Source of the DNA: Negativicutes bacterium UBA1444
GTDB lineage: Bacteria > Bacillota > Negativicutes > UBA1444
Direction: 5' to 3'
NCBI GenBank assembly: GCA_002329525.1
Contig: DCTI01000111.1
Span: forward strand, 10,679 to 16,167
Length of the DNA: 5,489 nt
This document shows positions 1 through 5,489 of the stretch, in pieces (position 1 is the stretch's first letter; each line of letters starts with the position of its first letter). The position numbers and the translations under genes are program-made. The notes under the pieces were generated by a model. That model did no database searches, was not told where the DNA came from, and saw only the letters and a list, made by a program, of their open reading frames with translations.

Positions 1-1617
1 CTGGTTCATTCCTTTCATCTCATTTTCCAGTTTGTTGATCATCGATACGATGTTTTCCGCAACCAGGTGGACGTTTTCCACATGCTGATTATTGCCGGCC
101 ACAACAGCGGTCAATTGCTTGGCTTCGACGGCCAGCACATTGTACTCGGTGTCGATCATGCCCACCACGTTGCTGATGATGTCCATCAGGACTTTCAGGT
201 CGGTCGCGATGCTTTCGGAATGCTGTTGCGATTGTTCGGCCAGTTTACGGACCTCTTCGGCGACAACCGCAAATCCGCGGCCCTGTTCACCGGCCCGGGC
301 GGCTTCGATCGCCGCGTTGAGGGCCAATAGATTGGTTTGGGCGGCAATGGCGGAAACCATGGCGGTAATTTCGTTGATGCGGGTAGCCTGGGTTTCCAGA
401 TGCTCGGCCGAAGTCTTGACTTCGGCGAATTGGCTCATGCTGTGCTCCAGTTTCTGACTGGACAGTTCCACATCCTTGAAGCCACGGCTGATTTCGGCAA
501 CTGCCGATTCTAGGCGGGATTTGTTTTTATCCTGTTCGGCAACAACCAGTTTCAGGGTTTCCAGGTTGCCATTCAGGATGCTGACCGACTCGGTGGTGTT
601 TTCCGCCTGATGCATGGCAGCGGCCGCTACATCGTGCACGACCCCGGTGATTTCATTGGAGGTGTTTTTCATTTTTTCGGCCAGTCCATTGAAATCGTCG
701 GCGTATTTGTTCATTTCGTCCGCAATGCCTTTGAAGCCGACAAATTCCTTCTTCAGGCGGGTTTTGTAATCCGCCAGTCCAACCATGATGGTTTCAAATT
801 CATCGCCGGAGTGAAACTGGGTTTCCAGGAAATACTTCCGTTCCTGCATCGCTTTGATTTCGTCCAGGATGGTCTGGACTGGGCGCATCAACAGAACAGC
901 GGCAAAGAGCGAACCGATTCCGCCCGCGGCCGCGCCCCACAGCGGTGACGACAGCCCGGCCAGGGACAGGGCGCCGGCGAAAGCCAAGGCCAGCAGAGTG
1001 GAAAGGAAGCCAATTTTGAACGCCACACTGCGGACCAGGCCGAAGGACAGGAAACGGTTCAAGGTGTGGGAAACGGTGTTGCGAATCGTCTGCGGGAAAT
1101 GAATCTTGATTTTCATGTGCTCAGCCGTCGATTCGAGAATTTCAGTCCGGATGTTCTCCTGAAAATGTTCGGCCGCGCCGGCCAGCAGTCCCTGCAGATA
1201 GCCAAACATCCCACGCCGGGAACGATAAGAGAGGACCGCTTCCCGGTCGGAAACCGGCTCGATCAGCAGTTCCGGCGGATTGGCGCCGGGAATGCGTTTG
1301 GTGACAATAACATGAACATCAAACATGGAACGTAAAAAGGAATATAAGGTCTCCTTTTGAAAGAAGGCCGGATAGGTCCGAAAGAAAGTGCCGATATTGT
1401 CTTTGCCAATAGCCATCCAGATTTCATCTGCGGATTTCCCCAGGGTTGCGGCTAATTCGGCCACAAAGGCCTTGGGTTTGGCGTCCTCGACATCCTCCGT
1501 GGGTGTAAATAAGCGCTCGGGTTCCCAGCCGACTTTTTTCATGGCTTGTTCGGTGATGTCCTTGCCCCAGATGGAGCGAGCGGTTTGGACCCAGGTTGAG
1601 ACTACGGTTCCTTTCAT
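1..1617 (-). CDS. H-NOX heme domain fused to methyl-accepting chemotaxis receptor (3' end cut by window)
   Basis: Predicted membrane-anchored gas sensor that feeds the CheA/CheW chemotaxis pathway. The frame is open for 539 codons from the ATG at 1615-1617 to base 1, so the C-terminus is missing. Residues about 1-176 are a heme-NO/O2-binding (H-NOX/HNOB) domain opening MKGTVVSTW. His102 (in FDVHVIVTK) is the expected proximal heme ligand, Pro115 the heme-distorting proline, and Tyr131-x-Ser133-x-Arg135 the heme-propionate motif. Trp9, Asn74 and Tyr140 match the distal hydrogen-bond set of O2-binding H-NOX proteins. Residues about 202-222 and 226-245 are two membrane helices with only a few residues between them, so the heme domain should be cytoplasmic. 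A HAMP-like and coiled-coil stretch follows from Arg245-Pro246. The conserved receptor hairpin tip spans 424-463, from [17 protein letters not shown] to VRKLAEQS. A weak GGGG ribosome site lies at 1623-1626, five bases before the ATG. The family and architecture are clear; O2 as ligand is inferred from residues. Confidence 0.93.
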   Translation of the reverse strand, partial: MKGTVVSTWVQTARSIWGKDITEQAMKKVGWEPERLFTPTEDVEDAKPKAFVAELAATLGKSADEIWMAIGKDNIGTFFRTYPAFFQKETLYSFLRSMFDVHVIVTKRIPGANPPELLIEPVSDREAVLSYRSRRGMFGYLQGLLAGAAEHFQENIRTEILESTAEHMKIKIHFPQTIRNTVSHTLNRFLSFGLVRSVAFKIGFLSTLLALAFAGALSLAGLSSPLWGAAAGGIGSLFAAVLLMRPVQTILDEIKAMQERKYFLETQFHSGDEFETIMVGLADYKTRLKKEFVGFKGIADEMNKYADDFNGLAEKMKNTSNEITGVVHDVAAAAMHQAENTTESVSILNGNLETLKLVVAEQDKNKSRLESAVAEISRGFKDVELSSQKLEHSMSQFAEVKTSAEHLETQATRINEITAMVSAIAAQTNLLALNAAIEAARAGEQGRGFAVVAEEVRKLAEQSQQHSESIATDLKVLMDIISNVVGMIDTEYNVLAVEAKQLTAVVAGNNQHVENVHLVAENIVSMINKLENEMKGMNQ

Positions 1618-1655
1618 GTTTTCCCCACTTTCCGTATAAATTTCTGTACAGGCAG

Positions 1656-1679
1656 GCCAGGCGGCAGTTTGCCGCTGGC
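1656..1679 (-). other. GC-rich hairpin upstream of the H-NOX receptor gene
   Basis: Seen directly: GCCAG-G-CGGCA at 1656-1666 pairs with TGCCGCTGGC at 1670-1679, giving a 10-bp stem with one bulged G (1661) and a GTT loop. It lies about 40 bases before the ATG of the H-NOX chemoreceptor. On the minus strand no T-run follows it (the next bases lead into CTGTACAG and AAATTT), so it does not read as an intrinsic terminator. It could be a 5'-leader stem affecting stability or translation of the receptor mRNA, or a protein-binding site. The role is not known. Confidence 0.5.
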
Positions 1680-1711
1680 GGGCAATTGGTATACAATAAG
1701 AGAGATTTCTT

Positions 1712-1773
1712 CTTCGTACAGCCTGTAAGACCCCACTCTATTAGGTAGGGGCTAAACAGGCTGTAGTTCGAAG
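1712..1773. repeat. Long inverted repeat / hairpin between the PhoH and chemoreceptor genes
   Basis: Seen directly: a perfect 10-bp inverted repeat, TACAGCCTGT at 1717-1726 and ACAGGCTGTA at 1756-1765. It is extended outward by CTTCG (1712-1716) pairing with CGAAG (1769-1773) across a 3-base bulge (1766-1768). It is extended inward by CCCC (1731-1734) pairing with GGGG (1748-1751). Either strand could fold into a long stem topped by a small GC helix with an 8-14 base loop. Neither strand has a T-run next to it, so it is a poor intrinsic terminator. It could be a REP- or MITE-like palindromic element, an mRNA-processing or stabilising hairpin downstream of the PhoH gene, or a structured RNA. 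The structure is certain in sequence; the role is unknown. Confidence 0.6.
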
Positions 1774-1795
1774 TAAATTCGACTAAAGATTTGGG

Positions 1796-1811
1796 TGGCG
1801 TTAAAACGCCA
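1796..1811 (-). terminator. Small hairpin 21 bases after the PhoH stop; possible weak terminator
   Basis: On the minus strand, TGGCGTT and AACGCCA form a 7-bp inverted repeat with only TT between them, so the real loop would be TTTTAA or similar. It starts 21 bases past the PhoH stop codon. The bases that follow on the minus strand (CCCAAATCTTTAG) contain only scattered Ts, so it is not a classical U-tract terminator. It may protect the 3' end or terminate weakly, possibly together with the larger hairpin at 1712-1773. Confidence 0.3.
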
Positions 1812-1832
1812 TCTGAATCAAGTCTTCATTTA

Positions 1833-3218
1833 TCAGAGCCGGATGGCGGCTTCGGCGGCCAACGGGGAACGCTCGCATTCATCATAGGTCAGGGCGACCT
1901 GAAAGCAGAAGCGGCTGCCTTTCATTTTTTCCGAAGCGTATACCAAGCCGTTGGTGCGGCTGTCGAGAAATGGGTGATCGATTTGTTCCGGGTCGCCCAA
2001 TAAAATGATTTTGGTGCCGACCCCCGGCCGGGTAATGACGCCTTTCGCCTGGCGCGGCGTGGAATTTTGCATTTCGTCCAGGATCATCCAGTAACGCTGA
2101 AGCGACCGGCCCCGCTGGTAGGCCAGGGCTTCCGTCTGGATTACCCGCTTGTCGAACAACATCTGGACCGTGTCCTCAACCTGTTCGATTTCTTTGGACT
2201 CGGTCATGCTGTGTCCTGACATCAGGGTGAACAGATTGTCCCGGACAGCGCGCATATACGGATCGATTTTTTCCTGTTCCGATCCCGGTAGATAGCCGAG
2301 ATCCTCGTCCATCGGGACATTGGGCCGGCAAATCAGCAGATGGTGGTAGTCCCGGGGACGGCAGTCCATGAAGCGGTGCAGGCCGACGGCCAACGAATAA
2401 AAAGTTTTCGCGGTTCCGGCCGGTCCCTTGATGATGACCAGCGGCGCTTCCTCCGCGCTCAGCAGGAGACTCTCCTGCATGAAGATCTGGCCGATGTTGC
2501 GGGGGGTGACACCGAACGGGTTATGATCCTGATACTTCAGGCGGATGATCTTTTCGCCGTCGAACCGGCCGAGGGCGCTGGTGCGGTCGTCGTCCCGCGA
2601 ACGGATGTGCAGAAACTGATTGGTGGTCAGAACCGGCGTGACCATGGCCTGCGTCGCGGCGTCATATATCCGTACGTCTTCCACCGCCAGGCATTGGGCG
2701 ATGTCGCTGTTGAATCGCCGGATGGTCTCGGCATCGGCGCAGACATCGGCGCGACCGGTATACTGGTCTTCGATTTTGGCGACTTTTTCATTGCGGAAAT
2801 CTTCGGCCGCGATATCCAGAATATCCGCTTTGACCCGCATGTTGGTATCCCGGCTCACCAGGACCACTTCCCGGCCTTCTTGCGCTAAGCCTCGGCATAC
2901 TTGCAAAATCCGGTTGTCCGCCTTGAACCGGTCCCAATGCGTCGGCATGGGAGTTTCCAAATGGTTGATGGCAATGCGGAGAACGCCGCCGTCATCGTTG
3001 AGCGGCACACCTTCGACCAAATTGCCCCGGGCCCGGAGCTGGTCGATGATTCGACTGACTTCCCGGCTGTTGGCGCCCCGGTCGTTGGACTCCGATTTGA
3101 AACGGTCCAACTCTTCCAATACCACTTCGGGAATTACTATGGTGTGCTCGCTGAAAGTGAACAGGGCGTGGGGCGAATGCAGCAAGACATTCGTATCGAG
3201 CACATAGGTTTTACTCAA
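1833..3218 (-). CDS. PIN domain-PhoH ATPase fusion protein (PhoH2/YlaK type)
   Basis: A cytoplasmic two-domain protein of 461 residues. PhoH2 proteins are known from mycobacterial work as RNA helicase/RNase enzymes; here that activity is inferred. The N-terminal PIN nuclease domain (about 1-135) carries the expected acidic set: Asp8 (VLDTNVLL), Glu36 (VLEELDRF), Asp101 (KADNRIL) and Asp124 (VSRDTNMR). After a linker, the PhoH ATPase domain (about 230-461) has a Walker A at 265-272 (GPAGTAKT), a Walker B with DEMQN at 381-385, the GDPEQID motif at 408-414, and the late ERSPLA motif typical of PhoH2. All domains are complete and the length is near that of YlaK (about 440). The usual Walker A glycine before Lys271 is Ala270. 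The start is TTG: an in-frame TAA lies five codons upstream, no ATG or GTG lies before the catalytic Asp8 except an internal GTG at codon 6, and a strong AGGGGG sits six bases before the TTG. The gene is divergent from the symporter gene. Confidence 0.95.
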   Translation of the reverse strand: MSKTYVLDTNVLLHSPHALFTFSEHTIVIPEVVLEELDRFKSESNDRGANSREVSRIIDQLRARGNLVEGVPLNDDGGVLRIAINHLETPMPTHWDRFKADNRILQVCRGLAQEGREVVLVSRDTNMRVKADILDIAAEDFRNEKVAKIEDQYTGRADVCADAETIRRFNSDIAQCLAVEDVRIYDAATQAMVTPVLTTNQFLHIRSRDDDRTSALGRFDGEKIIRLKYQDHNPFGVTPRNIGQIFMQESLLLSAEEAPLVIIKGPAGTAKTFYSLAVGLHRFMDCRPRDYHHLLICRPNVPMDEDLGYLPGSEQEKIDPYMRAVRDNLFTLMSGHSMTESKEIEQVEDTVQMLFDKRVIQTEALAYQRGRSLQRYWMILDEMQNSTPRQAKGVITRPGVGTKIILLGDPEQIDHPFLDSRTNGLVYASEKMKGSRFCFQVALTYDECERSPLAAEAAIRL

Positions 3219-3224
3219 AATAAT

Positions 3225-3230
3225 CCCCCT
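3225..3230 (-). promoter_or_regulatory. Ribosome binding site fixing the TTG start of the PIN-PhoH gene
   Basis: On the minus strand AGGGGG ends six bases before the TTG at 3216-3218. With the in-frame TAA just upstream, it supports TTG as the true start and full inclusion of the PIN-domain Asp8. Confidence 0.7.
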
Positions 3231-3309
3231 CTTTTACGACCCGGACAAGCTATCCTGTTAAAGTAATTCGCTGCCGCGAACCATTTTCCTACCGACAGCG
3301 GCACCGGAT

Positions 3310-3336
3310 TTGGCATTGTTAACAAAATCATAATAC
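3310..3336 (+). promoter_or_regulatory. Weak candidate promoter for the symporter-trmL operon
   Basis: TTGGCA (3310-3315) and TAATAC (3331-3336) resemble -35 and -10 boxes, but the 15-base spacer is shorter than the usual 16-18. It overlaps the candidate minus-strand promoter, as expected for a compact divergent region. This is the best plus-strand match I can see before the ATG at 3368. Confidence 0.22.
3316..3325. promoter_or_regulatory. Perfect 10-bp palindrome TTGTTAACAA in the divergent promoter region; candidate operator
   Basis: Seen directly: a perfect two-fold palindrome centred on GTTAAC in the 149-base gap between the divergent PIN-PhoH and symporter genes. It lies between the two elements of a possible plus-strand promoter (TTGGCA 3310-3315, TAATAC 3331-3336). 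It also lies where the start point of a possible minus-strand promoter would fall. A regulator bound here could affect both genes. The AT-rich palindrome could be chance; no second copy is visible in the window. Confidence 0.35.
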
Positions 3337-3359
3337 GAAAAGTCAGTGCTGGAGGACAA
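3330..3359 (-). promoter_or_regulatory. Candidate promoter of the PIN-PhoH gene
   Basis: On the minus strand TTGTCC (3354-3359) and TATTAT (3330-3335) are separated by 18 bases, a fair match to a housekeeping-sigma promoter. It would start a transcript near 3323 with a leader of about 105 bases. The -35 element overlaps the symporter's ribosome site (GGAGG, 3351-3355). Called by eye; other promoters are possible. Confidence 0.3.
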
Positions 3360-3367
3360 GTGGTAAA

Positions 3368-4762
3368 ATGATTCTGTCATCGGGGCATTTGATTGCCTTT
3401 TTTGCGGTTCTGGTTTTTATATCCTGGGTTGGCGTCAATGCCGCCCGACAAGTGAAAAGCGCGGCGGATTTTGCCGTCGGCGGTCGCCGATCGGGTGTGC
3501 CGATGGTCGCAGGCACCATTGTGGGGACCATCATCGGCGGCGCCTCCACGGTAGGCACGGCACAGCTGGCTTTTTCCGTTGGCCTGTCGGCATGGTGGTT
3601 CACTCTGGGGGCCGGGATCGCCCTGTTGGTGATGGCGGCGTTTTACGCCGCACCGCTGCGGGCTTCGACGCTGCAGACGATCCCGCAGTTTCTGACGCTG
3701 CATTATCGGCCGCGGGCCGGAAAACTGGCGGCGGTCGCCGCGTCCATCGGTATTTTTTTCAGCATCGTGGCGAACATTCTGTCGGCGACACCGCTGGTGT
3801 CCGCTTTGTTTCACACCGACTCCGCGCGGGCTGTTGCTTTTGTCATGGCCTTAACGGTATTCTATGTTGTTTTCGGCGGGGTCTGGGCAACCGGCCGGGT
3901 CGGCATCTGGAAGACTGTCTTCATTTATATTACGTTGCTGTCGGTCGCTTATGCGACGTATACGCGCATGGGCGGTTGGAGCGGATTTTTTTCGGCATTT
4001 CCGCCAACTCCCTGGTTCAGTCTGGTCGGCCGGGGTTGTGGGATCGATCTCGGCAGCGGTTTGTCCCTGCTCGTGGGTACTTTGACTACCCAAACCTATA
4101 TTCAGGCGCTGTTTTCGGCGTCTGACGAAAAAACGGCGAAGGTTGGGGCCGTCACTGCTGCGCTGATTACGTTGCCATCCGGAATTCCCGCGGTTATGGT
4201 CGGGTTGTTTATGCGTGTGCACCATCCGGATATTGCCCCGATCGACGCGTTGCCGTTGTTCGTGCTGACTTATTTGCCGCCCTGGCTGGGGGGGGTGGCC
4301 ATCGCCGCGTTGCTGCTGGCGGCCATTGGCTCGGCGGCCGGCTTGGCCCTGGGCGTGGGCACAATGCTGAACCGGGATCTGTTGCCGGCTCTGAAATGGC
4401 GTTTTTGCGAAACCCACGCGCTGTTCACCAACCGGCTCGTTGTTTTTCTGGTGATGCTGGGCGCCGCGACTTTTACCTTCGGCAATCTGCGTTCCTTGGT
4501 GCTGGAATGGAACTTTCTGTCGATGGGATTGCGGGGGGCCGGCATCTTTTTCCCCTTTAGCCTGGCAATTTTTTGTCCGGGACGAATCAGACCCAATTTG
4601 GCGTTGCTGTCCATCGTGTTGGGAACAGCGGCAACCATTGCCTGGAAGTTCATCTATCCGCAGGGAACTGATCCCTTGTATGCCGGGCTGGCGGCCAGTG
4701 CGCTCGTTCTCGGCGCGGCCCTGTTCATCGGAAAAGATCACAATCGTAGGAGTGTATCGTGA
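3368..4762 (+). CDS. Sodium:solute symporter family (SSS) permease
   Basis: An inner-membrane secondary transporter of 464 residues, predicted to use a sodium gradient to import an organic solute; the substrate cannot be told from sequence. It has about 12-13 hydrophobic helices. Family marks, in order: the first helix (about 7-26), then the ADFAVGGRRSG loop (33-43), then the unwound core helix with GTIIGGASTVGTAQLAF (53-69) followed by GLSAWWFTLG (72-81), IPQFLTLHY around 105-113, TQTYIQALFSASDEKTAK near residue 240-256, and AAIGSAAGLALGVGTMLNRD near 318-337. Length fits SSS members (roughly 450-550). The last residues (HNRRSVS) are a short cytoplasmic-type tail. The ATG is preceded by GGAGG at 3351-3355, a long spacing of 12 bases; I see no better in-frame start. 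The stop overlaps the trmL start, so the genes are probably co-transcribed. At the usual SSS Na2 Ser-Ser/Thr pair this protein reads Ser322-Ala323. Confidence 0.9.
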   Translation: MILSSGHLIAFFAVLVFISWVGVNAARQVKSAADFAVGGRRSGVPMVAGTIVGTIIGGASTVGTAQLAFSVGLSAWWFTLGAGIALLVMAAFYAAPLRASTLQTIPQFLTLHYRPRAGKLAAVAASIGIFFSIVANILSATPLVSALFHTDSARAVAFVMALTVFYVVFGGVWATGRVGIWKTVFIYITLLSVAYATYTRMGGWSGFFSAFPPTPWFSLVGRGCGIDLGSGLSLLVGTLTTQTYIQALFSASDEKTAKVGAVTAALITLPSGIPAVMVGLFMRVHHPDIAPIDALPLFVLTYLPPWLGGVAIAALLLAAIGSAAGLALGVGTMLNRDLLPALKWRFCETHALFTNRLVVFLVMLGAATFTFGNLRSLVLEWNFLSMGLRGAGIFFPFSLAIFCPGRIRPNLALLSIVLGTAATIAWKFIYPQGTDPLYAGLAASALVLGAALFIGKDHNRRSVS

Positions 4763-5241
4763 TGGGTCAGAATCCGACAGGATTTCACGTAGTGTTGGTG
4801 GAACCGGAAATTCCGGGGAATACGGGAAATATCTCCCGGCTTTGCGCCGCTACCGGCTGCAAATTGCACCTGGTCAAGCCTCTGGGCTTTTCAACGGATG
4901 ACAAGCACCTGAAACGGGCCGGGCTGGATTATTGGCATCTGCTCGAGATTTATTATCATGACAGTTTCTGCGAACTGCAGGCTTTATATCCGACGGGGCG
5001 CTTTTTTTGCCATACCACCAAGGCAACCCGTTTTCACAGCGATGAGCAGTTCCAGGACGGAGATTTTTTGGTATTCGGCAAGGAAACGGCCGGGTTGCCG
5101 CAAACGATTCTGGCACAGTATCCGGATCACTGCATTCGCCTGCCGATGATCGAGGGCGCTCGTTCCCTCAATCTTTCCAATGCGGTGGCGGTGGCCGTTT
5201 ATGAGGCGCTGCGCCAGACCGGCTATAGGGGGTTGCGCTGA
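4762..5241 (+). CDS. trmL: tRNA (cytidine/uridine-34-2'-O)-methyltransferase TrmL
   Basis: A SpoU/TrmD-fold (SPOUT) RNA methyltransferase that transfers a methyl group from S-adenosylmethionine to the ribose of wobble nucleotide 34 in certain leucine tRNAs (role known from E. coli TrmL). With the ATG at 4762 it has 159 residues, the full family length. Motif 1 is VEPEIPGNTGNISRLCAATG (13-32), including the Asn and Arg expected in the family. Motif 2 is FGKETAGLP (105-113), and motif 3 is RSLNLSNAVAVAVYEAL (134-150); together these make the trefoil-knot cofactor site. LKRAGLDYW (50-58) is also characteristic. A GTG at 4759 is an equally possible start one codon upstream. AGGAG at 4748-4752 is six bases from the GTG and nine from the ATG. 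Either start overlaps the symporter stop (TGA 4760-4762), which suggests translational coupling. The stop in turn overlaps the next gene by one base. Confidence 0.95.
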   Translation: MGQNPTGFHVVLVEPEIPGNTGNISRLCAATGCKLHLVKPLGFSTDDKHLKRAGLDYWHLLEIYYHDSFCELQALYPTGRFFCHTTKATRFHSDEQFQDGDFLVFGKETAGLPQTILAQYPDHCIRLPMIEGARSLNLSNAVAVAVYEALRQTGYRGLR

Positions 5242-5489
5242 TGAAAACCGCTTTGTTCGGACCGTCCGGCAATCCCGAGAGTTTCTACGCCGCCGGCCAC
5301 AAATCGTCGCTGGACATGCCGGAATGGCTGGCGGGGCAGGGGTTGAATGCGTACGAGTATTCGCTGACCCGCGGTGTGAATATCGGCGAGGAAACCGCCC
5401 GGGCCCTTGGCGCGACCGCCGCCCGCTACGGCATCGCCATGAGCGTGCACGCCCCGTATTACATCAGCCTGGCAACGCTGGACGAGACC
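5241..5489 (+). CDS. TIM-barrel protein, endonuclease IV/AP endonuclease-like (3' end cut by window)
   Basis: The first 83 codons of a protein resembling deoxyribonuclease IV (Nfo) and the wider AP-endonuclease/xylose-isomerase-like TIM-barrel superfamily. The visible part opens MKTALFGPSGNPESFY and contains VHAPYYISLA (69-78). His70 lies where the first zinc-binding His of Nfo (His69 in E. coli) is found, within the same kind of HAPYxINLA context. If a true Nfo, it would cleave DNA backbones at abasic sites. The other zinc ligands lie beyond the window, so a sugar-phosphate isomerase-like relative is also possible. The ATG at 5241 overlaps the trmL stop (TGATG), and AGGGGG at 5227-5232 sits eight bases upstream. 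It is the third gene of the probable operon. Confidence 0.82.
   Translation, partial: MKTALFGPSGNPESFYAAGHKSSLDMPEWLAGQGLNAYEYSLTRGVNIGEETARALGATAARYGIAMSVHAPYYISLATLDET

Noticed and set aside
67..948. Several plus-strand open frames opposite the chemoreceptor (for example 67-330, 92-457, 610-948)
   Set aside because: They are antisense to a minus-strand frame with clear H-NOX and chemoreceptor motifs and have no recognisable domains of their own.
1712..1792. A possible tRNA, suggested by GTTCGAA at 1766-1772 resembling a T-loop
   Set aside because: The flanking bases do not form a T-stem, and no acceptor, D or anticodon arms can be placed; GTTCGAA falls in the bulge and outer arm of the long hairpin.
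2340..3266. Long plus-strand open frames (2340-2888, 2620-3207, 2901-3266) opposite the PIN-PhoH gene
   Set aside because: The minus-strand frame shows complete PIN and PhoH motifs; the opposite frames look like GC-driven shadows with no family features.
3267..3303. Alternative pairings in the PhoH leader (TTCGC/GCGAA at 3267-3280 versus TGCCGC/GCGGCA at 3272-3303), as in an attenuator
   Set aside because: The helices are only 5-6 bp, no terminator-like U-tract or leader peptide is present, and such pairings are expected by chance in GC-rich sequence.
3851..4741. A 296-codon minus-strand open frame opposite the symporter
   Set aside because: Its product is Gln/Arg/Gly-rich without domain marks, whereas the plus strand has clear membrane helices and SSS motifs.
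1..5489. A novel defence or mobile system
   Set aside because: No transposase, integrase, CRISPR repeat, restriction or toxin-antitoxin pair is visible. The PIN domain here is fused to PhoH in a widespread housekeeping architecture, with no small antitoxin gene upstream.

Overview
The window (5489 bases, moderately GC-rich) looks like chromosome from an anaerobic, Gram-positive-type bacterium. The grounds are the AG-rich Shine-Dalgarno sequences (AGGAG, AGGGGG), a TTG start, and an N-terminal H-NOX heme domain joined to a chemotaxis receptor, an architecture known from obligately anaerobic Clostridia and relatives. A spore-forming Firmicute such as a Clostridia or Negativicutes member is my best guess, but it is inference only. 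I see no IS element, CRISPR array, rRNA or tRNA gene.

Layout. (1) Bases 1-1617, minus strand: a large gene with its 3' end cut off by the window edge (539 codons visible). It encodes an H-NOX heme sensor, a two-helix membrane hairpin and a methyl-accepting chemotaxis signalling domain. (2) Bases 1618-1832: a 215-base gap with three inverted repeats, including a long hairpin at 1712-1773 of unknown role. (3) Bases 1833-3218, minus strand: a complete PIN-PhoH protein (PhoH2/YlaK type), predicted RNase plus RNA-dependent ATPase, starting at TTG. (4) Bases 3219-3367: a divergent promoter region with a perfect 10-bp palindrome. (5) Bases 3368-5489, plus strand: three genes with no gaps: a sodium:solute symporter, the tRNA wobble methyltransferase TrmL, and the first 83 codons of a TIM-barrel protein resembling endonuclease IV. 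Each stop overlaps the next start, so these three probably form one translationally coupled transcript.

How the parts fit. The two minus-strand genes point the same way, but the 215-base structured gap suggests separate regulation. Nothing in the sequence ties the chemoreceptor to PhoH functionally. The most notable feature is the H-NOX domain. It aligns without gaps, over its first 144 residues, to the O2-binding H-NOX of Thermoanaerobacter (Caldanaerobacter) as I remember that sequence. It keeps the heme-ligand His, the YxSxR motif and the distal Trp9/Asn74/Tyr140 set linked to O2 binding. The prediction is an oxygen-sensing chemoreceptor in an anaerobe.
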